Of a stretch of 13,698 nt of DNA, positions 6,634 through 12,970 are shown piece by piece. The notes below the pieces were generated by a model. The model searched no databases and was not told the DNA's origin. It saw nothing but the letters and a program-made list of their open reading frames with translations. The stretch comes from an uncultured Eggerthellaceae bacterium. Its GTDB lineage: Bacteria; Actinomycetota; Coriobacteriia; Coriobacteriales; Eggerthellaceae. Within the stretch, counting starts at the first letter, position 1. The number at the start of each line of letters is the position of its first letter. The position numbers and the translations under genes are program-made. The DNA lies in the NCBI GenBank assembly GCA_958454405.1, contig CAUEBO010000065.1, positions 1-13,698 of the forward strand, given 5' to 3'.

Positions 6634-8087
6634 GCGGACTCCTCCCATGGTTCAACGGACGTGTCTATGCGCCGCGTCCCTTCGACGCGGCAGGCTATCT
6701 CGCCGTCGGCGACGGCGACGTCGATGCGGCTTCCGGATTCGACCTGGGCCACGCTCTTCACCACGGCCCCCGCGCCGTCGCGCGCCACGGCGTAGCCGCG
6801 AGCGAGGACCGCGAGCGGCGAGAGGTCGTGCAGGCGGGCGGCCGCCAAGCCCGCTTCCGCTTCGAAGCGCGGCACGATCGAGCAGCCGCACACGGCCATC
6901 CTTCCCTGCAGGGCGGCCACGTGCGCCCTCTCGCGCTCGACTGCCCGCGGAAGCACGGCCCGCATCCGGTCGGCGACGCCCGACAAGCGGGCCCGATCGC
7001 GCTCGATGCTGGCCGGCAGGGCCCGCGCAAGCCGGTCAGCCGCGTTGTCCAGCATCTGCGATTCCACGGCGAAGAGCAGGTTCGCATCGCGGAACAGGGG
7101 CCGGTCGGCGCAGCGCTCCACGCAGGCCTGCTCGCGCTCGATGCGCCGCGACACGCACGTGGAGAGCGAGCGGGCGCGCGCCTCGAACGTGCGGGCCAGG
7201 CTCTCGCGCGCGGGGCTCGAAGCCTCCGCCGCCGCCGTCGGCGTCGAGGCGCGGACGTCGGCCACCATGTCGGCGATGGAGGTGTCGGGCTCGTGGCCGA
7301 TGCCGGTTACCACGGGCACGGGGCATGCGGCGATGGCGCGGGCCAGGGCTTCGTCGTTGAACGGCATCAGATCCTCGAACGATCCGCCGCCGCGCACCAC
7401 GAGCACCGTCTCCGCTCCCGCGCGCACGACGCAGCGCATGCCCTCGACGATCCCCGCCGCTGCGTTCGCGCCCTCCACGGCCACCCCCGCCAGCAGCACG
7501 CGGGCGAGCGGGAAGCGCCGGCGCAGCGTGCGCAGCACATCGTGGACGGCCGCCCCGCGGGGCGAGGTGACCAGCCCGATGCGGACGGGGTACGCAGGAA
7601 GGGGGCGCTTGCGGTCGGGGCGCATGAGGCCCTCGGCCTCGAGCTTGCGCGCCAGGTTCGCCACTTTCAGCCGCAGGTCGCCTTCACCGGCAAGGGCGAT
7701 GGAGAACACGTCGAAGTTCATCCGGCCCTTGGGCGCGAACAGCGTGAAACGCCCCGTCAGCTCCACGAGCTGGCCCACGGCGAGCTGCACGCCCGCGGAT
7801 CGGTAGCGGTTGTTCCACATCATGCACGGCAGCGCGGCGCTCTTGTCCTTCACCGTGAAATAGACGGCCTTGTAGCCGGGCTTGTTCGAAACCTCGGACA
7901 CCTCGCCGACGAGACGCACCGTCACGCCCTCGAGCGCGCCTTTGGCAAGGGCCATGGCCGCCGACACGCTGAGAGGCTGGTCGGCTTTCCCGCCCCCGCC
8001 CGCCGGAGCGGGCGAAGACGCCGATCGCGCCCGCGCGAGCGCGTCGTTCAAAGCAGCCTGCCGGTCCCCTTCTCCCCGATTCCCCAT
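6630..8087 (-). CDS. xseA: Exodeoxyribonuclease VII large subunit
   Basis: Catalytic subunit of exonuclease VII, acting on single-stranded DNA in repair and recombination. The 485-residue protein has an N-terminal low-complexity extension (1-37), an OB-fold nucleic-acid-binding domain (about 39-138: LSVSAAMALAKGALEG, VYFTVKDKSAALPCMMW), then the catalytic domain with VTSPRGAAVHDV (173-184), GGGSFEDLMPFNDE (233-246) and TGIGHEPDTSIADMVADVRASTPTAAAE (261-288), and a long helical C-terminal region rich in Arg and Glu that probably forms the coiled coil where XseB docks. The start at 8087 has no obvious ribosome-binding site but lies 10 bases after the metallopeptidase stop, so it may be translated by coupling; a later start inside the extension is possible. 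It overlaps xseB by 4 bases. Confidence 0.96.
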   Translation of the reverse strand: MGNRGEGDRQAALNDALARARSASSPAPAGGGGKADQPLSVSAAMALAKGALEGVTVRLVGEVSEVSNKPGYKAVYFTVKDKSAALPCMMWNNRYRSAGVQLAVGQLVELTGRFTLFAPKGRMNFDVFSIALAGEGDLRLKVANLARKLEAEGLMRPDRKRPLPAYPVRIGLVTSPRGAAVHDVLRTLRRRFPLARVLLAGVAVEGANAAAGIVEGMRCVVRAGAETVLVVRGGGSFEDLMPFNDEALARAIAACPVPVVTGIGHEPDTSIADMVADVRASTPTAAAEASSPARESLARTFEARARSLSTCVSRRIEREQACVERCADRPLFRDANLLFAVESQMLDNAADRLARALPASIERDRARLSGVADRMRAVLPRAVERERAHVAALQGRMAVCGCSIVPRFEAEAGLAAARLHDLSPLAVLARGYAVARDGAGAVVKSVAQVESGSRIDVAVADGEIACRVEGTRRIDTSVEPWEESA

Positions 8088-8097
8088 GGCGCGCCGG

Positions 8098-8769
8098 CTA
8101 GTCCTGGCGCTGGCCGAGCAGCCACAGCAGCTGCAGGATGGACGTGAGCGCCGCGGCGACGTAGGTGAGCGCGCATGCGCGCAGCACGCTGAACGCGCCG
8201 CCCTGCTCGGCCTGGGGAAGGGCCGTCGCCTGCAGGTACGTCATCGCGCGGCGCGAGGCGTCGAATTCCACGGGCAGCGTGACGATCTGGAAGAGCACGG
8301 CGCACGCGTACAGGATGATGGCGAGGTCGATGAGGCCGCTGATCTGCGCGACGATGCCGATCAGCAGCAGGAACATCCAGGCGTTCGACGCCAGGTTCAC
8401 CACGGGCACCAGCGCGCCGCGGATCTTCATGGGCGCGTAGCCCTGGGCGTACTGGTAGGCGTGCCCCACTTCGTGGCAGGCCGTTGCCGTGGCCGTGATG
8501 GAGCGGCCCTCGTAGGAATCCGGCCCGAGCGTGACCGAGTTCGTGCGTGGGTCGAAGAAGTCCTGGCCCGGGCCGCCGCGATGCACTTCGACTCCGGAGA
8601 TGCCGTAGTACTGCAGCATGCGGCGGGCGGCCTCGGCGCCGGTCATCCCCGTGGAGATGGGCACCCGTTTGTATTTCTTCAGCTGGGAGTTCACGTACCA
8701 GGTGGCGAACCCGCCGATGGCGAGCGTGACCAGGATCAGCAGCAGATAGCCCGAGCTCAGTCCGAACAT
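8098..8769 (-). CDS. Membrane zinc metallopeptidase (YugP-like, Zn_peptidase_2 family)
   Basis: A 223-residue membrane protein with one N-terminal membrane segment (about 8-26), a soluble portion, and about three hydrophobic segments near residues 117-165 and 196-219. The zinc site HEVGH (99-103) sits in TACHEVGHAYQY, and E168 in LPVEFDASRRA is the likely third ligand, as known for the family. The downstream segment PQAEQGGAFSVLRACALTYVAAAL is also typical. The physiological substrate of the family is not established; a role in membrane protein turnover is inference. The start at 8769 (ATG, MFGLSSG) fits GAAGGAG 11 bases upstream; a GTG at 8781 directly abuts that site and is less likely. First gene of an apparent operon with xseA (10-bp gap) and xseB. 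Confidence 0.9.
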   Translation of the reverse strand: MFGLSSGYLLLILVTLAIGGFATWYVNSQLKKYKRVPISTGMTGAEAARRMLQYYGISGVEVHRGGPGQDFFDPRTNSVTLGPDSYEGRSITATATACHEVGHAYQYAQGYAPMKIRGALVPVVNLASNAWMFLLLIGIVAQISGLIDLAIILYACAVLFQIVTLPVEFDASRRAMTYLQATALPQAEQGGAFSVLRACALTYVAAALTSILQLLWLLGQRQD

Positions 8770-8802
8770 AGGTTGAAACACTCCTTCGCGGGGATGGCTT
8801 CC

Positions 8803-8819
8803 GCGGCCGTTCCGGCCGC
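8803..8819 (-). promoter_or_regulatory. Leader hairpin upstream of the metallopeptidase
   Basis: GCGGCC and GGCCGC arms with a 5-base loop in the 5' leader between the putative promoter and the ribosome-binding site. The same arms occur in the glf leader (942-958). Could be coincidence in GC-rich DNA. Confidence 0.25.
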
Positions 8820-8838
8820 CTTGCGATTACGGCCCATC

Positions 8839-8844
8839 ATTATA
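8839..8844 (-). promoter_or_regulatory. -10 box of the metallopeptidase-xseAB operon
   Basis: A perfect TATAAT on the minus strand, about 70 bases before the metallopeptidase start, in otherwise very GC-rich DNA. No good -35 hexamer is seen 17 bases upstream and the extended TGn is absent, suggesting activator help or another sigma contact. The phased direct repeats at 8904-8923 lie about 60 bases further upstream. Confidence 0.5.
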
Positions 8845-8903
8845 CTTGAGCGCACCTCGCGGCCCCGCGCGCCATGCGCTGAGCGTCAAACTTCCGTAAC
8901 TTT

Positions 8904-8923
8904 CGATCACGAAACGATCACGA
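8904..8923. promoter_or_regulatory. Helically phased direct repeat, candidate operator
   Basis: CGATCACGA occurs twice (8904-8912 and 8915-8923) with an 11-base period, one DNA turn. The first copy is also part of the dyad TTTCG-ATCA-CGAAA (8901-8914). It lies about 70-90 bases upstream of the likely transcription start of the metallopeptidase operon. The arrangement suits a transcription factor binding on one face of the helix. The regulator is unknown. Confidence 0.35.
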
Positions 8924-8971
8924 TTCGGCGACAAGACGGCGAAGCGGCCCCATCCTCGAAGCCGCGCGCGG

Positions 8972-8995
8972 CCGGGTGCGTCGCGACGCACCCGG
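8972..8995 (-). terminator. 24-bp perfect palindrome just after rnd
   Basis: CCGGGTGCG and CGCACCCGG arms around TCGCGA make a fully palindromic 24-bp sequence, starting 3 bases past the rnd stop codon on the minus strand. Most likely the rnd transcript end, although no U-tract follows. Confidence 0.5.
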
Positions 8996-8998
8996 AGC

Positions 8999-10147
8999 TC
9001 ACCCGGGGCGGCGCTCCACCTTCAGCTCGGAGCCGTCGAGGCTGAGCGCTATCCTGCCTTCCAGCAGGTCGAGCAGCTCCTCGCCCACCAGCGCCCGGCG
9101 CCATCCGCGCAGAAGGTCGACGTCTTCGCGGTAGCCGCGCGCCACGCGGGCCAGGTCGTCGTGGCTCGCGAGCGTGGGAAACGCCACGCCGCTCTCCTTG
9201 GCGCGCAGGCGCACGATGGCGGCCATGAGGTCGAGCTGCGCGTCCACGTTCGGCTCGCTCCTTCCGCATCGGTCGAGCTCGGGCCATGCGTCGGGAGGAG
9301 CGTCCAGCGCCGAGGACATGAGGGCCACCACGGCGCGGGCGTCCCTCGTGGACAGGCGCTCGCGCATGCCGCGCACCATGAACAGCTCGTCGATGGTGCG
9401 CGCTTCGCGCTTGCACGCCTCCACGATCTGCTCGTCGGTGATCACCCACTTGCGCGGCACGTCGCGCCGCTGGGCCTCGAGCTCGCGCCAAGCGGCCACT
9501 TCGCGCGCGGCCGAAAGCTGGCGGCGCGAGAGCTGCGAGACGCGCTTGAGGCGCCGGAAGCGCTCCCGCTCGTTCACGGCGTACTTCGCCGGATCGCTCA
9601 TCTCTTCGAAGTCATGGGCGAGCCACGCCAGGCGCCCCTTGTCTTCGAGCGCGGCCCGCATGCGCGCATACATGCGCGGCAGGTACACGACGTCGTCGGC
9701 GGCGTACTCCAGCTGCGATTCCGAGAGCGGCCGGCGCGACCAATCGGTGAAGGAGTCGATCTTCTTGAGCGTGACGCCGCATTCGGCGTGCACGAGGGCC
9801 GCGTAGCCAATCTGCTGGGTGTGGCCGAGAAGCGCCGCCGCCACTTGCGTGTCGAAGATGGGCTTCGGAAGCACGCCCACTTCGCGCAGCAGAATCTCGA
9901 GATCCTGGCTTCCGGCATGGAAGAGCTTCGTCACGCCCTCGTCCAGCAGAACCGGCGCGAGCACGCCCAGGTCGTCCACGGCGAAGGGGTCCACGATGGC
10001 CGTCTCGTCGTCGGTGGCGAGCTGGATGAGGCACAGCTTCGCGTAATAGGTCTTCTCGCGCAGAAACTCCGTGTCGATGGCCAGCACGCTCGAATGCAGG
10101 GCGCGCTCGGCGAACGCCACGAGGTTTTCTTGGTTTGCTATGTACAC
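8999..10147 (-). CDS. rnd: Ribonuclease D
   Basis: 3'-5' exoribonuclease of the DEDDy type, active in tRNA and small RNA 3' maturation; cytoplasmic. The 382 residues fit the family (E. coli RNase D is about 375). Catalytic motifs are all present: ExoI IDTEF with D25 and E27, ExoII FHAGSQDLEIL with D82, ExoIII YAADD with Y148 and D152. The HRDC nucleic-acid-binding domain spans about 209-281 (REVAAWRELEAQ, KWVITDEQIVEA, LFMVRGM), and a second, divergent HRDC-like region follows. The start is a GTG at 10147, supported by AAGGA 7 bases upstream and by the family N-terminus; the long open frame upstream of it is an artefact overlapping the divergent kinase gene. A minus-strand TGGTACAAC (10190..10183) could be an extended -10. 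Monocistronic by context. Confidence 0.95.
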   Translation of the reverse strand: MYIANQENLVAFAERALHSSVLAIDTEFLREKTYYAKLCLIQLATDDETAIVDPFAVDDLGVLAPVLLDEGVTKLFHAGSQDLEILLREVGVLPKPIFDTQVAAALLGHTQQIGYAALVHAECGVTLKKIDSFTDWSRRPLSESQLEYAADDVVYLPRMYARMRAALEDKGRLAWLAHDFEEMSDPAKYAVNERERFRRLKRVSQLSRRQLSAAREVAAWRELEAQRRDVPRKWVITDEQIVEACKREARTIDELFMVRGMRERLSTRDARAVVALMSSALDAPPDAWPELDRCGRSEPNVDAQLDLMAAIVRLRAKESGVAFPTLASHDDLARVARGYREDVDLLRGWRRALVGEELLDLLEGRIALSLDGSELKVERRPG

Positions 10148-10219
10148 CGACCGTTCCTTACCTTGTGTGATTCTCGCTCCATGTTGTACCATGCCATGAT
10201 AGCAACTGAAAGGGAATCT

Positions 10220-11128
10220 GTGAAACTGCTCGTCATCAACAACCTCGCGTCCGGCTTCGGCGAAGGAGCCGTCTACGACTTCATCCGCTCGTTCGCCCGC
10301 GACGGCGACGAGGTGTGCCTGCGCTCGACGGACGGCACCACCGACGTGGGCGCGCTGCTCGACGGCGCCTCGTCGTTCGACGCCGTGGTGGCGAGCGGCG
10401 GCGACGGCACGGTGGCCACCGTGAGCTACCTGCTGGCGAACACCGGCATACCCGTGCTGCCCTTCCCGGCGGGCACCGCGAACCTCTTGGCGCTCAACCT
10501 CGCCGAGCCGATGGAGCCGCACGCGCTGGCCAAGATGGTCCGCGAGGGGCGCACGCTCGATTTCGACCTCGGCGAAATGGAAGTGGAAGGCAGGAAGTTC
10601 GGGTTCGGCATCATGGCCGGCGCCGGCTACGACGCCGCCATCATGCATGGGGCCGAGCCTGCGAAGCGCCTGTTCGGCCCCATGGCGTACCTGTCGGCCG
10701 CCATCGCGAACCCCTTGCCGCAGAAGTCCCGCTTCACCATCGAGCTCGACGGCGCCACCGTGGAGAGCGAGGGCGTGGGCGTTTTGCTCGTGAACTTCTC
10801 GAAGATCCAGTTCGACATCACCGTCACGCACGAGAACGAGCCGCGCGACGGGGTGTTCGACGTGGTCGTCCTCAAAGCGCAGAACGCCTTCGAGCTCATC
10901 CCGGCGGTGCTCGCCGGGCTCCTCGACCGCGGCGGCGACTTCCCCGACCGCACCGGAGCGCTCGAGCTACACCGCGCCAGCACGGTGCGCGTGGAGGCCG
11001 ATCCCCCCCTGGAAGTGCAGTACGACGGCGAGGCTACGCGCCTCACGACGCCTTTTTCGGCGCGCATCCTGCCGCGCGCGGCGCGCTTCTACATCTCGGA
11101 AGAAGGCTACGAGCTCTTCGGAGCGTAG
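10220..11128 (+). CDS. Diacylglycerol kinase family lipid kinase
   Basis: A 302-residue soluble kinase of the DAGK catalytic family (DgkB/YegS type), which phosphorylates diacylglycerol or related lipids with ATP at the membrane surface for phospholipid recycling. Key motifs are LLVINNLASG (3-12), the nucleotide-binding GGDGT (60-64), the PFPAGTANLLA segment (81-91), and the C-terminal EVQYDGEA (265-272) common to the family. The exact lipid substrate cannot be told from sequence. The start is a GTG at 10220 with AAAGGGA 4 bases upstream; the reading frame continues far upstream only as antisense to rnd. The gap to rnd is 72 bp; on the plus strand TGCCATGAT (10192-10200) is a possible extended -10 with a short leader. 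Confidence 0.9.
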   Translation: MKLLVINNLASGFGEGAVYDFIRSFARDGDEVCLRSTDGTTDVGALLDGASSFDAVVASGGDGTVATVSYLLANTGIPVLPFPAGTANLLALNLAEPMEPHALAKMVREGRTLDFDLGEMEVEGRKFGFGIMAGAGYDAAIMHGAEPAKRLFGPMAYLSAAIANPLPQKSRFTIELDGATVESEGVGVLLVNFSKIQFDITVTHENEPRDGVFDVVVLKAQNAFELIPAVLAGLLDRGGDFPDRTGALELHRASTVRVEADPPLEVQYDGEATRLTTPFSARILPRAARFYISEEGYELFGA

Positions 11129-11222
11129 GAGCAGGAGTCGGACCGCGCCGTCCTCCCCGTCCCTCGGCGCCTGCGCGCCGCCTTCGCTTCAACCCGCGAA
11201 GCGCCCCGTTCGCCAAATGACC

Positions 11223-11355
11223 GAAAACGCGGTCGAGTGCGCAGTCTGCGGGGCCGATCCGCGCCCTTCACGCACCTTGATCGCGCAAAACGCCTGGTCG
11301 CGAAATTCTCGTGCTCGATTTTGTCCTCGGCGACTGCACATTCGACCGTGTTTTC
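11223..11355. repeat. Imperfect 24-base inverted repeat with 85-base interior
   Basis: Arms at 11223-11246 and 11332-11355 match at 21 of 24 positions as reverse complements. All three differences are transitions; on a plus-strand RNA two become G-U pairs. Similarity extends outward to an ATG on each side (11217 on plus, 11361 on minus). Both arms, read inward from those ATGs, would encode a peptide of the form M-x-E-N-x-V-E-C-A-V. No recombinase, promoter or T-tract accompanies them. Could be an RNA hairpin, a decayed inverted duplication, or an old mobile-element end pair. Confidence 0.7.
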
Positions 11356-11471
11356 TGCCATCTGCGGTTTGGACCGGATTCTTTCCATAGACCGGCCGGC
11401 GCCATGGAGGTGGATCGGCCCAGGACCATGGCAAGAGCAGTTGACGGCGGGCGATCTCGCCTTCCGGGCAG

Positions 11472-11512
11472 GATCGGCCGGGGCCCGGCCGCCTTCGCTT
11501 TCGGAAGGCGGC
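11472..11512 (-). terminator. Stem-loops directly downstream of terC
   Basis: GCCGCCTTC and GAAGGCGGC arms (11488-11512) around a 7-base loop start 9 bases beyond the terC stop on the minus strand. A second GC-rich near-palindrome built from CGGCCGGG and CCCGGCCG partly overlaps it on the far side. Likely the terC transcript end, without a U-tract. Confidence 0.5.
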
Positions 11513-11521
11513 GCAGGGCTC

Positions 11522-12616
11522 CTACTTCTCTTCGGGCGTCTCGTAGACGGGCGCGCCGCCCGCGTCCTCCACGGACTCGGCGTCGATCTCGAGCGGCTCG
11601 TCGAACGCTTCGCCCGCCTGCGAGGACTCGGCCATGAGCTCCCGGAAAGAAGCCGCGTCCTCGCCGGCCATGGGCATCATGACGTACACGTTGTTGCCAA
11701 TGATGACCGGCGTGATGCGGTCCTGGGCGGATGCGCCGGACGGGCCTTTCGCCTGGGAGCGCTCGCTCTCCACCTGCTCCATCATCTCCGCGCGCACGTT
11801 CTCGATCTGCGCCTTCGTCTCGTCCTTCCAACGCTGTTTGCGCCACGAGAGGAAATTCGCGTTGTAGCGCATCTGGATGAGCTCGAGCACGAACGCGAAC
11901 ACCATCGCGAAGTACACCATGAGCTTCTCGGCGTGCATGTCGAGCACCTCGATGCCGGAGTTGATGCCCGCGGAATCGAGCAGGAGCAGCACGCCGATGA
12001 CCACGATGAAGCACAGCGCGAGGATCTTCATCTCGGGATGGCTGTTGATGAAGTTCGAGATGGGATCGATGAAGACCATCATGAGGACGACGGCGATCAT
12101 GACGGCCAGGATCATGATGATGAGATGCTCCGCCAGCCCCACGGCCGTGATGACCGAATCGATGGAGAACACGAGGTCCATGACCATGATCGTGCCGACG
12201 GCCTGCGGCAGCCCGATCAAATGCAGCGCCTTGTGCTCTTCGGAATGCTCGGCTTTGAGCTCGGTCAGGCGCAGCACGTCCAAGAGCTCGACGATGCCCT
12301 TGTATATGAGGTAGGCCCCTCCTGCCAGCATGACGATGTCGCGGATGGAGAACCCATGCGAGAACGCGCCGAGGTCGACGGTGAACAGCGGCGCCGTGAG
12401 GTGCACGAGGAACGAGGCGAAGCACAAGAACAGGATGCGCATGACCAGCGCACCGGCCAGGCCCAGCTTGCGGCCGATGTGCTGCTTCTCGGGCGGAAGG
12501 CGGTTCGTGGTGATGGAGATGAACACGAGGTTGTCCACGCCGAGCACGATCTCCAGGAAAATGAGCGTGATGAGGCTGATCCACGCTTCGGGCGTCGCGA
12601 AAATTGAAAGGTCCAC
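11522..12616 (-). CDS. TerC family membrane protein, likely manganese exporter
   Basis: Integral membrane protein of the TerC/Alx/YkoY family; characterised members export Mn2+ (and may metallate secreted proteins). The 364-residue protein has about seven to eight hydrophobic segments between residues 10 and 250, with the two acidic family motifs EIVLGVDN (22-29) and DLVFSIDS (147-154), the presumed metal path. The tail from about 255 to 364 is soluble, charged and acidic near its end (AEDA-like, ending PEEK), longer than in small members. The start is a GTG at 12616, supported by GAAGGAG 6 bases upstream and by the usual family N-terminus; two upstream in-frame ATGs fall in the terminator and the riboswitch and are rejected. 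Expression is probably controlled by the upstream manganese riboswitch, which supports manganese as substrate. Confidence 0.92.
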   Translation of the reverse strand: MDLSIFATPEAWISLITLIFLEIVLGVDNLVFISITTNRLPPEKQHIGRKLGLAGALVMRILFLCFASFLVHLTAPLFTVDLGAFSHGFSIRDIVMLAGGAYLIYKGIVELLDVLRLTELKAEHSEEHKALHLIGLPQAVGTIMVMDLVFSIDSVITAVGLAEHLIIMILAVMIAVVLMMVFIDPISNFINSHPEMKILALCFIVVIGVLLLLDSAGINSGIEVLDMHAEKLMVYFAMVFAFVLELIQMRYNANFLSWRKQRWKDETKAQIENVRAEMMEQVESERSQAKGPSGASAQDRITPVIIGNNVYVMMPMAGEDAASFRELMAESSQAGEAFDEPLEIDAESVEDAGGAPVYETPEEK

Positions 12617-12671
12617 CGATTGCTCCTTCTGTCTCGTCTGCTGCGCCTCGCCGAGGGTGCCGGGCGTCTCC

Positions 12672-12726
12672 ATAAAAAAAGACTCACGGCGCAGCCCGCA
12701 TGCGCACGCAGGCTGCGCCGTGAGTC
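12672..12726 (-). terminator. Intrinsic terminator of the terC riboswitch
   Basis: On the minus strand a perfect 16-bp stem (GACTCACGGCGCAGCC with its complement) and a 14-base loop are followed directly by seven T, about 56 bases before the terC start. This is the classic expression platform. Its 5' arm contains CACGG (12722..12718), which could instead pair with CCGTG (12814..12810) at the base of the riboswitch, so the two structures should exclude each other. Confidence 0.9.
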
Positions 12727-12820
12727 TCGTTATTTCAGACACGCCAGACCTTGCGGCCATGATGTTGAACGTGCCGCATGCGCTTCGCTTCGCATGCCAA
12801 CTACTCCCCCACGGGCGAAC
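12727..12820 (-). promoter_or_regulatory. yybP-ykoY (manganese) riboswitch aptamer
   Basis: Read on the minus strand, the conserved loop GGGGGAGTAG (12810..12801) is followed by a 7-bp stem GCATGCG/CGCATGC (12797..12776), then a stem GGCACG/CGTGTC enclosing the second conserved loop TTCAACATCAT, a small hairpin GGCC-GCAA-GGTC with a GNRA tetraloop, and TGG. This is the order of elements in the yybP-ykoY family, in which loops L1 and L3 dock around Mn2+. The adjoining terminator and the TerC gene downstream are the usual context. Expected logic: Mn2+ binding stabilises the basal helix, blocks the terminator and turns on export. The family call rests on remembered consensus, not a covariance-model search. 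Confidence 0.82.
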
Positions 12821-12823
12821 CGT

Positions 12824-12852
12824 ATCCTAACACGAGGCGGGGCGCTCGACAA
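12824..12852 (-). promoter_or_regulatory. Promoter of the terC riboswitch transcript
   Basis: -35 TTGTCG (12852..12847), 17-base spacer, -10 TAGGAT (12829..12824) on the minus strand. Start of RNA would fall near 12817, just before the aptamer, which agrees well with the riboswitch call. Confidence 0.7.
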
Positions 12853-12910
12853 TGCCGGACCGCGCAAAGCACACAACCGCGCTTCCAGCGAAAGACCCCC
12901 TGCCCGGCAA

Positions 12911-12919
12911 TGGTATAAT
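12911..12919 (+). promoter_or_regulatory. Extended -10 promoter for the right-edge membrane protein
   Basis: TGGTATAAT is a perfect extended -10 (TGn plus TATAAT), about 50 bases before the ATG at 12971. No -35 is evident, as is common for extended -10 promoters. It is divergent from the terC promoter, about 60 bases away. Confidence 0.65.
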
Positions 12920-12970
12920 GCGAATGCACGATCCGAGCACGACCGCAACGAAACCGCAGCAGGAGACGCG

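Larger units (their letters stand above)
11129..11521. other. 393-bp gap between two converging genes, no convincing gene
   Basis: Holds several stem-loops: CGGCGC-N4-GCGCCG at 11165-11180, close to the end of the lipid kinase gene, CTTCGC-N8-GCGAAG just after it, the long inverted repeat at 11223-11355, and the hairpins before terC. An antisense frame of 93 codons (11107-11388, minus) and a short plus-strand frame from 11217 exist but neither has a ribosome-binding site. The middle part (11270-11400) is less GC-rich than the neighbouring genes, hinting at different origin or a non-coding RNA. Confidence 0.5.

Noticed and set aside
10148..10831. Upstream extension of the rnd reading frame
   Set aside because: It overlaps the divergent lipid kinase gene; the family N-terminus and ribosome-binding site place the start at the GTG at 10147.
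11107..11388. 93-codon minus-strand frame in the convergent gap
   Set aside because: No ribosome-binding site, overlaps the end of the lipid kinase gene, and its second half is Arg-rich low complexity; kept only as part of the inverted-repeat observation.
11237..12607. 456-codon plus-strand frame rich in His, Asp and Glu
   Set aside because: Reverse complement of terC membrane-segment codons; the composition is an artefact.
12617..12760. Upstream ATG starts for terC
   Set aside because: They fall within the riboswitch and terminator; the GTG at 12616 has the ribosome-binding site and the family N-terminus.
12730..12948. 72-codon minus-strand frame over the terC leader
   Set aside because: It covers the promoter and aptamer and has no protein-like features.
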